This document shows positions 1 to 7,710 of a stretch of 64,000 nucleotides of DNA, one piece after another. How positions within the stretch are numbered: the stretch's first letter is position 1; every line of letters begins with the position of its first letter. The position numbers were made by a program, and so were the translations under genes. The notes beneath the pieces were generated by a model. The model saw only the letters and a program-made list of their open reading frames with translations. It ran no database searches and was not told the DNA's origin. Location of the stretch: the NCBI RefSeq assembly GCF_033547155.1, contig NZ_CP137892.1, positions 1,178,001-1,242,000 of the forward strand, in the 5' to 3' direction. Source of the DNA: Pseudomonas benzenivorans. Lineage in GTDB: Bacteria; Pseudomonadota; Gammaproteobacteria; Pseudomonadales; Pseudomonadaceae.

Positions 1-487
1 GCATTTCCGGGTCGCGCTTACCATCTTTGTTCTTGGTCGAACTCGGCGCATGAATCAGCGTGGCATCAACAATAGTGCCCTGGCGCAGCGACAGGCCCCG
101 GTCACCCAGGTAGCCATTGATCACGGCCAGAATCCCTGCCGCCAACTCATGCCTCTCCAGCAGGCGACGGAAGTTGAGGATGGTGGTCTCGTCGGGAATG
201 CGCACCAGGCTCAGCTCGGCAAACTGGCGCAGGATGGTGGTCTCGTACAGCGCCTCCTCCATCGCTGGATCGCTGTAGCCGAACCAGTTCTGCATCAGAT
301 GCACCCGCAGCATCGCCATCAGCGGATAGGCCGGACGACCGCCTTCACCCTTCGGCTAGTGTGGCTCGATCAGAGCAATCAGGCCCTTCCACGGCACCAC
401 CCGATCCATCTCGATCAGGAACAACTCTTTGCGGGTCTGCTTGCGCTTGCCGGCGTACTCGGCATCGGCGAAGGTCATTTGCTTCAT
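1..487 (-). pseudogene. IS5-family transposase, N-terminal part, with premature stop
   Basis: From ATG at 485-487 the minus strand reads MKQMTFADAEYAGKRK and continues through typical IS5 transposase sequence, including PDETTILNFRRLLE and, near the left edge, DATLIHAPSSTKNK of the DDE catalytic region. At 356-358 the frame has TAG in IEPH*PKGEGG, where relatives normally carry Tyr, so one substitution (TAC or TAT to TAG) splits the protein after about 43 residues. The frame stays open on both sides of the stop, so this looks like a recent single-base inactivation. The C-terminal half is outside the window. The copy is probably not autonomous unless the stop is read through or translation restarts downstream. 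Confidence 0.8.
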
Positions 488-552
488 CGGAAAACTCAGC
501 GGGTTGAATCCGGGCATTTTGCCAAAATCAGGAAGTCTTCTTCAGACCATCC
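1..552 (-). mobile_element. IS5-family insertion sequence, one end only (runs off left edge)
   Basis: The minus strand encodes the N-terminal half of an IS5-type transposase, and the element ends a short way upstream of its start codon. Read on the minus strand, the outer end begins near GGGATGGTCTGAAGAAG, which has the look of an IS5-group terminal repeat. It abuts CTAG at 553-556, a plausible copy of the 4-bp target that IS5 elements duplicate. The other end lies outside the window, so the inverted repeat pair and the duplication cannot be confirmed. The exact boundary at 552 is an inference. Confidence 0.7.
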
Positions 553-577
553 CTAGAAGGCGTGAGATGATCGTATG

Positions 578-610
578 AGTGAGCCGGACGGATGGCCGGA
601 CTCACTTTTC
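578..610 (+). terminator. Hairpin with T-run between IS and GHKL gene
   Basis: AGTGAGCCGG (578-587) pairs with CCGGACTCACT (596-606) through ten base pairs with one bulged A, around an 8-nt loop, followed by TTTTC. The T-run is on the plus strand, where no gene is seen to be transcribed. On the minus strand, the direction of the nuclease gene, no T-run follows. It may be a weak terminator or simply an IS-flanking inverted repeat. Confidence 0.3.
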
Positions 611-633
611 CCTGTAACCTAGTTGCGAGTTGA

Positions 634-2775
634 TTAAGAGTCTTCCTCTTGAAAATCTAATTTAAGGTTGAGCTTGCCTTGATAAACACCAATCCTTTTC
701 TTAGCCCGCTCAATGACGTCCTTGAAGTGCAAAATTTCGAAGTAGGTTTCGCCTAGCTTGACCCCGCTTTCAGGGTCGTTCAGCGCACTCGATAGGAACC
801 ATCCGTTGCCCATGGGAAATTTAGTCCAGCTACCGCCCACCCGAAGTGTATTGACACTGTCGCCTATTAGGTATCCATAGAATTTCTTTAACTTTCCACC
901 TGACTTTGCGTTCAGCAGATAGGCGTATTCCTGAAGATCACCGATATGTTCGTCCATCTGCACGCCGGGCGCTTTAAACTCTACGATGATAGCTGATCCT
1001 TCCTTGCTGAAAATAGCAATATCAGGACGCTTTCCACCATTTTCATCGGCACGCTTCAAAAGTATGTTCTGAATTTCTTGATCAACGTCCTCTGAAAATA
1101 TTTTGCTACCGTCATCCCAAGTGAGTTTTGAGAGTGGAAGGTCTGAAGCGATATAATCATAATAATGATACTCCTCGCTCAGAAGCCAGATATCGTGGTC
1201 GGAAACCTCTGAGCTATCCTTTCGCATTGGGAAGAATATGCTGTGAATTATTCTTTCGTCCTTACGTCGCGCATCGCTATCGACATTCTGCATCACCAAG
1301 TTTTTGCCGCACGCCAAGTCAAGTATCTGGACTATCGCGGCGCGGCGAACGATGAGCTGGGATAAATTCGCCATATCAATATTTTTGAGCGAGGCGGTGT
1401 ATTTCCACGACAACTCGTTGATCTTTTCCCTAAAGTCGTCGGAATCAGGCTCAGATCTGGTGATCTCATCTTTGAGACTCATGATCTCCGCGGTCTCATC
1501 AATGACTCGCTCTTGATATTTCTTTAAGACGCGCTCGGCAACGGCCAGAGGCGTATCGCCATAGACGATGCGTGTTGATGTATCTCTCAGCATGTCCTCG
1601 CTAATCCCAAAATGATTTGAAACTACTTTGAGGACAGTCTCTTTTTTCCAATCTGCAGGAACGACCATTTCCTGGATCACTGGATCTATAGCGTCGTAGA
1701 TGGCGGCGTATGAAATGCCATCTGGCGAAAACATGTCGCCCGGCATAAATTCCGAGGCGATGCATTCAAAGTCATCTCGCTGCTCATTTACGCGCAGGTC
1801 AAGATAATCGCTTTCTATCAGGATAATATGGTGATAGTCGCCTACTGGATTATTCTGCTCAGTTTTGGAGCGCAGGTATCTCGATGTAATATCTTTGACC
1901 GGGGAGGATTTGGCGCACAGCGCAATAGAGTTCTTAGGAAGATCGTACAGCTTGGCATCGAGCTTGTAGTGGGAGATCTTAAAATTTTGAGGATCCGCCA
2001 CGCGCTCCCCGGTTGCGGGATTGTACTCTTCGGCTGTTACTGTCTCTACAGTCGTTACATTTGGTAGGTCGGAGCGCTTCAGCGTGGAGTTTTGAGCATC
2101 TTTCTTCCAATGCTGGCTACTGAAGTTGATTTCAAATTCACCTAGACTGCTGTCAAGGCCGATCAGCCGCTGAAGGAATGTTAAAAGAACATTTTTCTTC
2201 AAGGCAGAGGCTGAGAAGAGAGAGCTTAATTCATCGCCACGCATTACCCTGGCGTGCACAAATGGTTTAAGTTGCTTCAGTGTGATACGTGTCCCGGTTC
2301 GCCCTCTGTTAGCTGGGGTCGAGCTGAAATTTTCGGCCTCAATTTGCTTCTGAGGTTCCAAATAGTGAAGTTTTCGCTCGGTGAACGAACTCTCATCTGG
2401 GTAGGTACTCTCAAGCAATAGCTCTGAGAAATGATGGAAAAATTGAATCCGGCCAGCACCTTTACACTGGCCAATTCCTGAAATTGAGAGATCATCTTTG
2501 TAGGATGTGTCTTTCGTTAGGAAGGCCTTAAGCTGTTCATCTCCCAAGCCGCAGCCATTATCCTGGCAGGAAACGATCATGTCTTCCTGATTCTCATCAA
2601 GCCCGGCAGGAACGAAGGTTACCTCAACTTCGACATGCATGTCGGGGGCGTGCGGATCACTAGCTTTCCGAATTAGATACGAGTCTATTGCGTTCGAAAG
2701 AAGCTCTTCAAATACGACATACGGATTGGTGCTGAGCTTGGTGTTCTTTATGCTTCCCCGGATGTCAAGCGTCAT
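634..2775 (-). CDS. GHKL-type ATPase fused to PD-(D/E)XK nuclease-like domain; candidate defence protein
   Basis: A protein of about 713 aa. The N-terminal part is a GHKL (Hsp90/MutL-like) ATP-binding domain: an N-box with E23, N28 and D32 in EELLSNAIDSY, a G1 box DNGCGLG (about 72-78), and a G2 region GIGQCKGAGR (about 100-109). Near the C-terminus RPD (D585), VEFK (E599, K601) and QEYAY (Q615) fit a PD-(D/E)XK nuclease core. ATP-gated nucleases with this arrangement are common in defence islands, which is the inferred role. I do not recognise a named system and no partner gene is adjacent. Its GC is clearly lower than the neighbouring genes, suggesting transfer. The start is uncertain: the frame is open to a GTG at 2826 (730 aa), but the ATG at 2773-2775 opens the conserved segment and has a weak GCGAGAA upstream. 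Confidence 0.75.
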   Translation of the reverse strand: MTLDIRGSIKNTKLSTNPYVVFEELLSNAIDSYLIRKASDPHAPDMHVEVEVTFVPAGLDENQEDMIVSCQDNGCGLGDEQLKAFLTKDTSYKDDLSISGIGQCKGAGRIQFFHHFSELLLESTYPDESSFTERKLHYLEPQKQIEAENFSSTPANRGRTGTRITLKQLKPFVHARVMRGDELSSLFSASALKKNVLLTFLQRLIGLDSSLGEFEINFSSQHWKKDAQNSTLKRSDLPNVTTVETVTAEEYNPATGERVADPQNFKISHYKLDAKLYDLPKNSIALCAKSSPVKDITSRYLRSKTEQNNPVGDYHHIILIESDYLDLRVNEQRDDFECIASEFMPGDMFSPDGISYAAIYDAIDPVIQEMVVPADWKKETVLKVVSNHFGISEDMLRDTSTRIVYGDTPLAVAERVLKKYQERVIDETAEIMSLKDEITRSEPDSDDFREKINELSWKYTASLKNIDMANLSQLIVRRAAIVQILDLACGKNLVMQNVDSDARRKDERIIHSIFFPMRKDSSEVSDHDIWLLSEEYHYYDYIASDLPLSKLTWDDGSKIFSEDVDQEIQNILLKRADENGGKRPDIAIFSKEGSAIIVEFKAPGVQMDEHIGDLQEYAYLLNAKSGGKLKKFYGYLIGDSVNTLRVGGSWTKFPMGNGWFLSSALNDPESGVKLGETYFEILHFKDVIERAKKRIGVYQGKLNLKLDFQEEDS

Positions 2776-3075
2776 AATGTTCTCGCTATTGACTGTCTTA
2801 CGGCTAGCGCCAGTGGCAGATGACACTTCAAAACTTGCCGTATAGGTATATCCATTTTCCGGCAGTATGCCAGTTCTCGACTAGTTATAGCAGCTAGCAG
2901 TGTGCATCATTCGAGCGGCAGAGGTATTGCCGACACTGAACAATCGGGGACAGACTACGATATTGATGTTGCTGACCGTCCACTTCTGGCCGCTTTCTGC
3001 CGGTTGTGGTTTCGATCGGCAAGTCGCGATCAAACGCGACCGCCGGCTGATCGAGCTCACCCTTGGCATCGGGAA
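2776..3075. other. Intergenic region upstream of GHKL gene
   Basis: About 300 bp between the GHKL gene and the RES toxin gene. It should hold the GHKL promoter on the minus strand. Short open frames here show no recognisable family and no good ribosome-binding site. I see no RNA gene or clear hairpin terminator for the RES gene. Confidence 0.4.
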
Positions 3076-3777
3076 CTATTCGGCCATCAGCGTGGCAATC
3101 CGGTTGACGCTGACAATCCGCCCGCTCCAGATCATCTCGAAATGAGCTGCCTGAATGATCGAGGTCACAGACCTCGGGGTCATCAGCGCCCAACAGACGT
3201 TGCCCGGTGACCGGACCGAGTTGTAGCGCAGGCCCGGGCATTCCGCGCGCTTGGTTTCGTTTCCCAGTTGATGCGAGTGTGTGTAGTCGTCAGGGGCGTA
3301 GATGGGATCTGTCAGCGGCACTAGGGTCGCGTCCCGCATCCCGGCATCGTTGAAGCTACAGGTCAGCCCCCGGAAGACGAAGCGCTCGTAATTGAGCTCT
3401 GGCACCTTCGACCAATAGCGCTCCTGGTGATGGCGCACCTCGGCAATCGCGGTGTCCATCCTGTCGGCCAGGTAGAGCACGCCGAAGCTGCCATTGCTGA
3501 AGCGCGAGCCCGCCGGGTTCACATGGGTGAAGGGCGCGGTGGCGTAGGAGCATCCGGGAATACCGAACGGGATCTGCTCGCGGGGAACCAGTTCCAGGCG
3601 ACCAAGCTCGTTCTGCAACCTGGGGTTGGTCAGTGCCTGAAGCTGGTAGAGCACCTCGAAGTCCGCGGCGTCGGCCACGTCATCGAACAGGGCGATGGGC
3701 GGGAACTTGGAGTTGACCAGGCGGTAGGCCTGCAGGCTGTCGCCCTCCAGGGCGGCGAGGCTGCCGAGCCTTACCAC
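3076..3777 (-). CDS. RES-domain toxin (MbcT/ParT-like, NAD+-targeting)
   Basis: A protein of 233 aa starting at GTG (3775-3777). It carries the RES family core: AYRLVNSKFPP, FTHVNPAGSRFSNG, then GVLYLADRMDTAIAEVRHH, and later RYNSVRSPGNVCWAL. RES toxins such as MbcT and ParT consume or transfer NAD+ and are held inactive by an Xre/MbcA/ParS antitoxin, the type of protein encoded immediately upstream. The GTG lies inside the end of the antitoxin gene (7-bp overlap, stop at 3771-3773), which points to translational coupling and sets the start. The open frame extends upstream of this GTG only as a shadow of the antitoxin gene. The family is clear; the exact activity is inferred. Confidence 0.85.
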   Translation of the reverse strand: MVRLGSLAALEGDSLQAYRLVNSKFPPIALFDDVADAADFEVLYQLQALTNPRLQNELGRLELVPREQIPFGIPGCSYATAPFTHVNPAGSRFSNGSFGVLYLADRMDTAIAEVRHHQERYWSKVPELNYERFVFRGLTCSFNDAGMRDATLVPLTDPIYAPDDYTHSHQLGNETKRAECPGLRYNSVRSPGNVCWALMTPRSVTSIIQAAHFEMIWSGRIVSVNRIATLMAE

Positions 3778-4175
3778 TGGGCACCGCGCAGGGTATCGAT
3801 GCGCCGGAACGTCTCGTACAGCGAGATCATGTCGCCCTGGGCCATGACTTCCAGCGGGGCGCGCCCGTTGAAGAACTCGTTGCGGTTTTCCATCGCGGGA
3901 AAGCCGTAGACGTTCTCCGGGTTGTCGAACACCAGGCGTAGTGCCGCGTGGATGTTCAGCACGAAGCTGATGCGTTGCATCTGATCGGGGTCCAGGCTGA
4001 CCGACCACGCCGAGTCCTGTTGTTTGGCGCGGGTGTAGGTGCTGCGCGAGATGCGCAAGATGCGGCAGGCCTGCTCGCAGGACGCCTTCCATTTGTCCAA
4101 GATGTTCAGCGCCGCACGCAGGCCCGCCACGCATTGGCTTTTCGAGAAGCTCTGGGCTTGGCTGGCGGTTGTCAT
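3771..4175 (-). CDS. Xre/MbcA/ParS-family antitoxin (DUF2384)
   Basis: A 134-aa protein from ATG 4173-4175, with GAGG placed about 9 nt upstream. A helix-turn-helix-like N-terminal part (CRILRISRSTYTRAK) is followed by the DUF2384 toxin-binding C-terminus, with FDNPENVYGF and a tail ending TLRGAQW. The family binds the RES toxin active site and represses its own operon. An in-frame ATG at 4215-4217 would add 14 residues, but it lies at the predicted transcription start region, so the shorter form is preferred. It forms a two-gene operon with the overlapping RES toxin gene. Confidence 0.87.
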   Translation of the reverse strand: MTTASQAQSFSKSQCVAGLRAALNILDKWKASCEQACRILRISRSTYTRAKQQDSAWSVSLDPDQMQRISFVLNIHAALRLVFDNPENVYGFPAMENRNEFFNGRAPLEVMAQGDMISLYETFRRIDTLRGAQW

Positions 4176-4189
4176 GGCAGGTGCCTCAA

Positions 4190-4238
4190 TTTTGATCTGT
4201 AGAGTCAAATCTAGCATATCTGCGTCTATGGATCAAAA
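4190..4238 (-). promoter_or_regulatory. Promoter and candidate operator of the Xre/RES operon
   Basis: On the minus strand TTGATC (4231-4236) and TAGATT (4208-4213) are separated by exactly 17 nt, a plausible sigma-70 promoter. A perfect 8-bp inverted repeat brackets it: GATCAAAA at 4231-4238 and TTTTGATC at 4190-4197 (plus-strand reading). One arm overlaps the -35 box and the other lies in the leader, as expected for autorepression by the antitoxin. Binding is an inference. Confidence 0.55.
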
Positions 4239-4259
4239 GGTGGGTGCTTCACGGTTGCC

Positions 4260-4538
4260 TCAGCGAGGCCCGCCTCCAGTGTCAGGGAGGGGACTTGAGA
4301 AGATCTTGACGGGGTAGGGGGTGTAGGGCGTGCCCTTGCCCATAAAGCGTATGCGTTGGGCGTCGCCCACTGCATTGCATTGGGCTTCGCCCAGCTTGGA
4401 TCGGTCCGCCCGGCACTGCAGACGCAGCTCCTCGAGCCGCTTGGGGTTCTCGGCGAGAAACTCGGCCGACTCGAACGGCATAGGCTTTTCGCACGCGCTC
4501 AACAGCAGCGCGCTCAGTAGCAACGAAATCTTGTTCAT
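4260..4538 (-). CDS. EexN/TrbK-like entry-exclusion lipoprotein
   Basis: A 92-aa lipoprotein from ATG 4536-4538. A short signal peptide with lipobox LLSAC (Cys16) is followed by an EexN-like body (AEFLAENPKRLEELRLQC, then KLGEAQCNAVGDAQR). Such proteins are found with conjugation genes of ICEs and plasmids, where they reduce redundant transfer between donors; the family assignment rests on this pattern. The start overlaps the LysR stop as TGATG, with GGAG about 9 nt upstream. In Tn4371-type ICEs I recall a LysR-eexN order followed by traG. Here traG is missing and the toxin-antitoxin operon comes next. Confidence 0.75.
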   Translation of the reverse strand: MNKISLLLSALLLSACEKPMPFESAEFLAENPKRLEELRLQCRADRSKLGEAQCNAVGDAQRIRFMGKGTPYTPYPVKIFSSPLPDTGGGPR

Positions 4539-5464
4539 CAAGCGATCTCCTCGAGTGATGTTTGTGCGGGCAGCAATGCTGGTTCCTGGGCCGGGTTCAG
4601 CCGCCCGATAAACCGAGCCAGTTGCCCGGACGGTTCGCCCTCGCGCCGCACCAGGTAGGTGGTCAGCACCGCCGGGCAGCCGGCCAGCGGCCGGGCCACC
4701 ACGTCGGGGTTGTTGAGCCCGGTGATCTTGGCCAGGCTGGAAAAGCCCAGTCCGTAGCCGGCCGCCACCAGCGCCATCATCAGGTCCAGGGTCGGTACGC
4801 GATCGGCGATGGTCAGCCGGGTATTCACGCTGCCCAGCACGCGCTGCAGTTGTTGCCAGAAGCCTTCGCAGACCTGGGGATCGCAGAGCACCAGCGGGTA
4901 ACGCACCACCTCCTCGAGCGGCACGTGGCGGTGGCTCAGCAGGGGATGGCGGGCCGGTACCGCCACCACCAGCGGATCGAACCAGACCGGCTCGGCCACC
5001 AGGCCGTCGCCGACTTCGGCGGATTGGGCCAGGCCGATGTCGAACAGGTCGTCGTTCAGCCCTCTGACCAGCTCGCCGAAGATGACCTCCGCCAGGCAGA
5101 TCTCCACCTCCGGCTCTTCCTCGCGGCACTGGGCGAGCAGGGTGGCCAGGCGTGCCTGGGGGATGCCGTCGGACAGCCCGACGCGGATGCGTCCGCGGTA
5201 GCCGGCCGCAGCACTCTTGACGCTGGCCTTGGCCTGGTCGACCACGGCCATGATCCGGCGCGCTTCCTCCAGCAGCACCTGGCCGGCCCAGGTCAGGCGG
5301 GTGCGCCGCGTGGTGCGCTCGAACAGTTGCACGCCCAGGCGGTACTCCAGCTCCTTGATGATCCGCGAGAGCGGCGACTGTTCGATGTGCAGGCGCGCGG
5401 CCGCCCGGGCGAAGTGCAGCTCTTCGGCGACGGCGATGAAACAGCGAAGATGGCGCAACTCCAT
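4538..5464 (-). CDS. LysR-family regulator (TraR of Tn4371-type ICEs)
   Basis: A 308-aa LysR-type regulator: winged HTH at the N-terminus (MELRHLRCFIAVAEELHFAR, then LSRIIKELEYRLGVQLFER) and a substrate-binding domain from about residue 90. The ATG at 5462-5464 is chosen because AGGAGGT sits 6 nt upstream; a GTG two codons earlier has no spacing to that site. It lies 22 bp after the MFS gene on the same strand and overlaps eexN by TGATG, so the three may be one operon. Tn4371-type ICEs carry a LysR-like regulator at this place, usually called TraR. Control of the nearby MFS gene is an alternative. Confidence 0.82.
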   Translation of the reverse strand: MELRHLRCFIAVAEELHFARAAARLHIEQSPLSRIIKELEYRLGVQLFERTTRRTRLTWAGQVLLEEARRIMAVVDQAKASVKSAAAGYRGRIRVGLSDGIPQARLATLLAQCREEEPEVEICLAEVIFGELVRGLNDDLFDIGLAQSAEVGDGLVAEPVWFDPLVVAVPARHPLLSHRHVPLEEVVRYPLVLCDPQVCEGFWQQLQRVLGSVNTRLTIADRVPTLDLMMALVAAGYGLGFSSLAKITGLNNPDVVARPLAGCPAVLTTYLVRREGEPSGQLARFIGRLNPAQEPALLPAQTSLEEIA

Positions 5465-5486
5465 GCTCACACCTCCTGGCGATGCA

Positions 5487-6692
5487 TCAGCTATAGGGTT
5501 CGGCCTGCACGTCGCCGTTCCAGCGCGGCTGGCGACGCAGGTTGACGATCTGCAGCAGGGCGCCCAGGGCGGCTACGCCACCGGCGCTGGCGGCCAGGGT
5601 CCAGGTGGGCAGCTGCAACAGCAGCACGAAGCCACCGGCCGCGGCGCCGATGGCGCTGCCCAGATACAGCGCCGACTCGTTCAGGGCGATGGCCAGGTTG
5701 CCGTCGCCCTGGGCCTGGCGCGCCAGGATCAGCTCGTTGTTCTGCGGCACCTGCAGCGCCCAGCCGACCGCGCCCCAGACGGCGATGGGCAGCATCACCA
5801 GCCAGGTGCTGAGGGCTGCGGCCAGCGGCAGCACGAGCAGCGCCACGGCGAGGATCAGCATGATGGCGAAGGTCAGCACCGGGCCCTTGATGCGGTCCAC
5901 CAGCGGGCCGATCAGGAAGCTGCCCAGCACGCCGCCGATGCCCCAGACCCACAGGTAGGGGGTGACCGAGCGCACCGCGCCGTAGGCCGGGTCGGCCAGC
6001 AGCGGGGCGATAAAGGTGTACATGCCGAGGCTGGCGATGGCGGCCAGCAGGGACACCAGCAGGATCACCAGCACATGGCCGTCCCCGAGGATCGCCAGCT
6101 TCTGGCCCAGGGTGCTGGCGGTGGCAGCCGGCAGGGTCGGAAGCTTCAGCAACAGGCCGAAGAAGGCCAATAACCCGAGCCCGGTGACCAGCCACAAGGC
6201 GGCCTGCCAGCCCAGTTGTTCGGCGATCAGCAGGCTGAGCGGCACGCCGAGCACCACGCCGCTGGCCATGCCACCCATGATGATGGCGATGGCCTGGCCG
6301 CGCCTCTCCGGGGTGGACACGGCCGCCGAGGCACCGATGCCCATGGCCAGGTAGACGCCGGCGCCGATGCCGGCGATGGCGCGCCAGACCATCAGCGCGG
6401 TTAAGCTCTCCGCCAGCGCACTGGCGGCGTTGGCGATGACGAACAGGCCCAGGGCCAGCAACAAGCCGGCGCGCTGACGATGGGCCGGGGTCAGGGCAAC
6501 GAAGATCGGTGAACCCAGGCCGTAGGCCAAGGTGAAGGCGGTGACCAGCTGTGCGGCCACCGCGACGGAGACCGCGAATGAGGCTTCGATCATCGGGATC
6601 AACCCGGCGGTGACGTAGGAGGCCATACCGAGGGCGAAGGCCCCCAGCGCTATCAGGTAGATGGGGGATTGCTTGGGTGTGTGCATGTTCAT
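5487..6692 (-). CDS. MFS transporter (AraJ/DHA1-like exporter)
   Basis: A 401-aa major facilitator with about twelve hydrophobic segments. The first is LIALGAFALGMASYVTAG and the middle segments are glycine/alanine-rich (IAGIGAGVYLAMGIGASAA). The size and the early GxxxY(V)TAG pattern fit drug or sugar efflux MFS proteins of the AraJ type. The start is taken as ATG 6690-6692, with GGAGC about 10 nt upstream; an ATG two codons later is also possible. It diverges from an XRE regulator at 6841, which probably controls it. It looks like cargo of the ICE. The substrate cannot be told from sequence. Confidence 0.82.
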   Translation of the reverse strand: MNMHTPKQSPIYLIALGAFALGMASYVTAGLIPMIEASFAVSVAVAAQLVTAFTLAYGLGSPIFVALTPAHRQRAGLLLALGLFVIANAASALAESLTALMVWRAIAGIGAGVYLAMGIGASAAVSTPERRGQAIAIIMGGMASGVVLGVPLSLLIAEQLGWQAALWLVTGLGLLAFFGLLLKLPTLPAATASTLGQKLAILGDGHVLVILLVSLLAAIASLGMYTFIAPLLADPAYGAVRSVTPYLWVWGIGGVLGSFLIGPLVDRIKGPVLTFAIMLILAVALLVLPLAAALSTWLVMLPIAVWGAVGWALQVPQNNELILARQAQGDGNLAIALNESALYLGSAIGAAAGGFVLLLQLPTWTLAASAGGVAALGALLQIVNLRRQPRWNGDVQAEPYS

Positions 6693-6810
6693 GCTCGCTT
6701 GCGCTCCAGGGTGGCGCGTGGGTGGAACAGCTGAAGGCTGTAGCGTCTGGTACAAGTCTTTGCGGCTGTGGAGGGCTATTCTTCTCGGGATTTATAAGGG
6801 TTACAATTTG

Positions 6811-6825
6811 ACTGTTTATACTGTT
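6811..6825 (+). promoter_or_regulatory. Direct-repeat candidate operator with -10 box for XRE/MFS pair
   Basis: ACTGTT occurs twice, at 6811-6816 and 6820-6825, nine bases apart and just upstream of the XRE start. The interval contains TATACT (6817-6822), a good -10 hexamer for the XRE gene. A repeated site overlapping the promoter between two divergent genes suggests autoregulation by the XRE protein. The matching -35 is poor. Confidence 0.4.
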
Positions 6826-6840
6826 ACTGGAGGTAGTCGG

Positions 6841-7710
6841 ATGAGCGCGCCCCGCACCCTAGAACGTACCCGGGCGGAACTGGCCGAGTTCCTGCGCAGT
6901 CGCCGCGAACGCATCTCGCCGGAGGAGGTGGGATTGCCGGCGGGCAGTCGGCGGCGTACGCCGGGGCTGCGTCGCGAGGAAGTGGCGGCCTTGGCCGGGG
7001 TGGGCTTGTCCTGGTACACCTGGCTCGAACAGGGGCGGGACATCAGCGTCTCCGCGACCTTCCTCGATAACCTCTCGCGCACGCTCAAGCTCGACGCCAC
7101 CGAGCGCCGTCACCTGTTCCTCTTGGCCCACCAGCGCCTGCCGCCGGAGCCGGGGCGCACCTGGTGCGTGGTGCCGCCGCTGATCCACCGCCTGATGGGC
7201 GACCTGCCGACGCGCCCGGCTTACGTGCTCAATCTGCGTTGGGACGTGCTGGCCTGGAATGGCGCGGCGGACCGGGTGTTCGGCTTCGCTGCGCAGCCGA
7301 TGGAGCGGCGCAACCTGCTGTGGCTGCTGTTCACCAGCCCGGCCATGCGCGAGTTGTTCGAGCCCTGGGAGGAGCAGGCGCTGCAGATCCTTTCCAGCTT
7401 CCGTCGCGACTTCGTCCGTGCCACCCAGGACCCGGACATCACGGCCCTGGTGAAGGACCTGGAAAAGGCCTCGCCCGACTTCAAGGCCTGGTGGCGCCAG
7501 CAGGACATCCATGGCCCCTGCCAGGGCGTCCGCCACCTGCACATCGGGGATGTCGGCCCCGTCGACTTCGAACACACCACCCTGACCATCGATGAGGACC
7601 GCCACCTACGCCTGGTGTACTACGCGGCGAAGGAGGGCAGGCCGCAGAGCCGCGTCTTCGAGCAGTGGCTGCAGCAGGCGCCCGAGCCGGCTGGAGTACC
7701 GGCCGCTTAA
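6841..7710 (+). CDS. XRE-family regulator with MmyB-like ligand domain
   Basis: A 289-aa regulator from ATG 6841, with GGAGG 7 nt upstream. The N-terminal HTH domain contains TPGLRREEVAALAGVG and SWYTWLEQGRDI, the hallmark of MmyB-type XRE regulators. The C-terminal two-thirds is the MmyB-like ligand-binding part (YVLNLRWDVLAWN, then LHIGDVGPVDFEHTTL). Members often regulate a divergent transporter or reductase gene, and here the MFS gene is divergent. Its stop TAA overlaps the relaxase stop on the other strand (TTAA), so the two genes converge with no space for a separate terminator. Confidence 0.9.
   Translation: MSAPRTLERTRAELAEFLRSRRERISPEEVGLPAGSRRRTPGLRREEVAALAGVGLSWYTWLEQGRDISVSATFLDNLSRTLKLDATERRHLFLLAHQRLPPEPGRTWCVVPPLIHRLMGDLPTRPAYVLNLRWDVLAWNGAADRVFGFAAQPMERRNLLWLLFTSPAMRELFEPWEEQALQILSSFRRDFVRATQDPDITALVKDLEKASPDFKAWWRQQDIHGPCQGVRHLHIGDVGPVDFEHTTLTIDEDRHLRLVYYAAKEGRPQSRVFEQWLQQAPEPAGVPAA

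Noticed and set aside
50..556. Plus-strand frame of 168 codons at the left edge
   Set aside because: It is the reverse of the IS5 transposase frame, whose minus-strand translation matches a known family.
2894..3241. Minus-strand frame of 115 codons after the RES gene
   Set aside because: Part of it is a shadow of the RES gene and the rest shows no ribosome site or known domain.
4538..5129. Long minus-strand frame reading into eexN
   Set aside because: Its first 190 codons are an out-of-frame shadow of the LysR gene; only the last 92 codons, from ATG 4536-4538, are a real gene.
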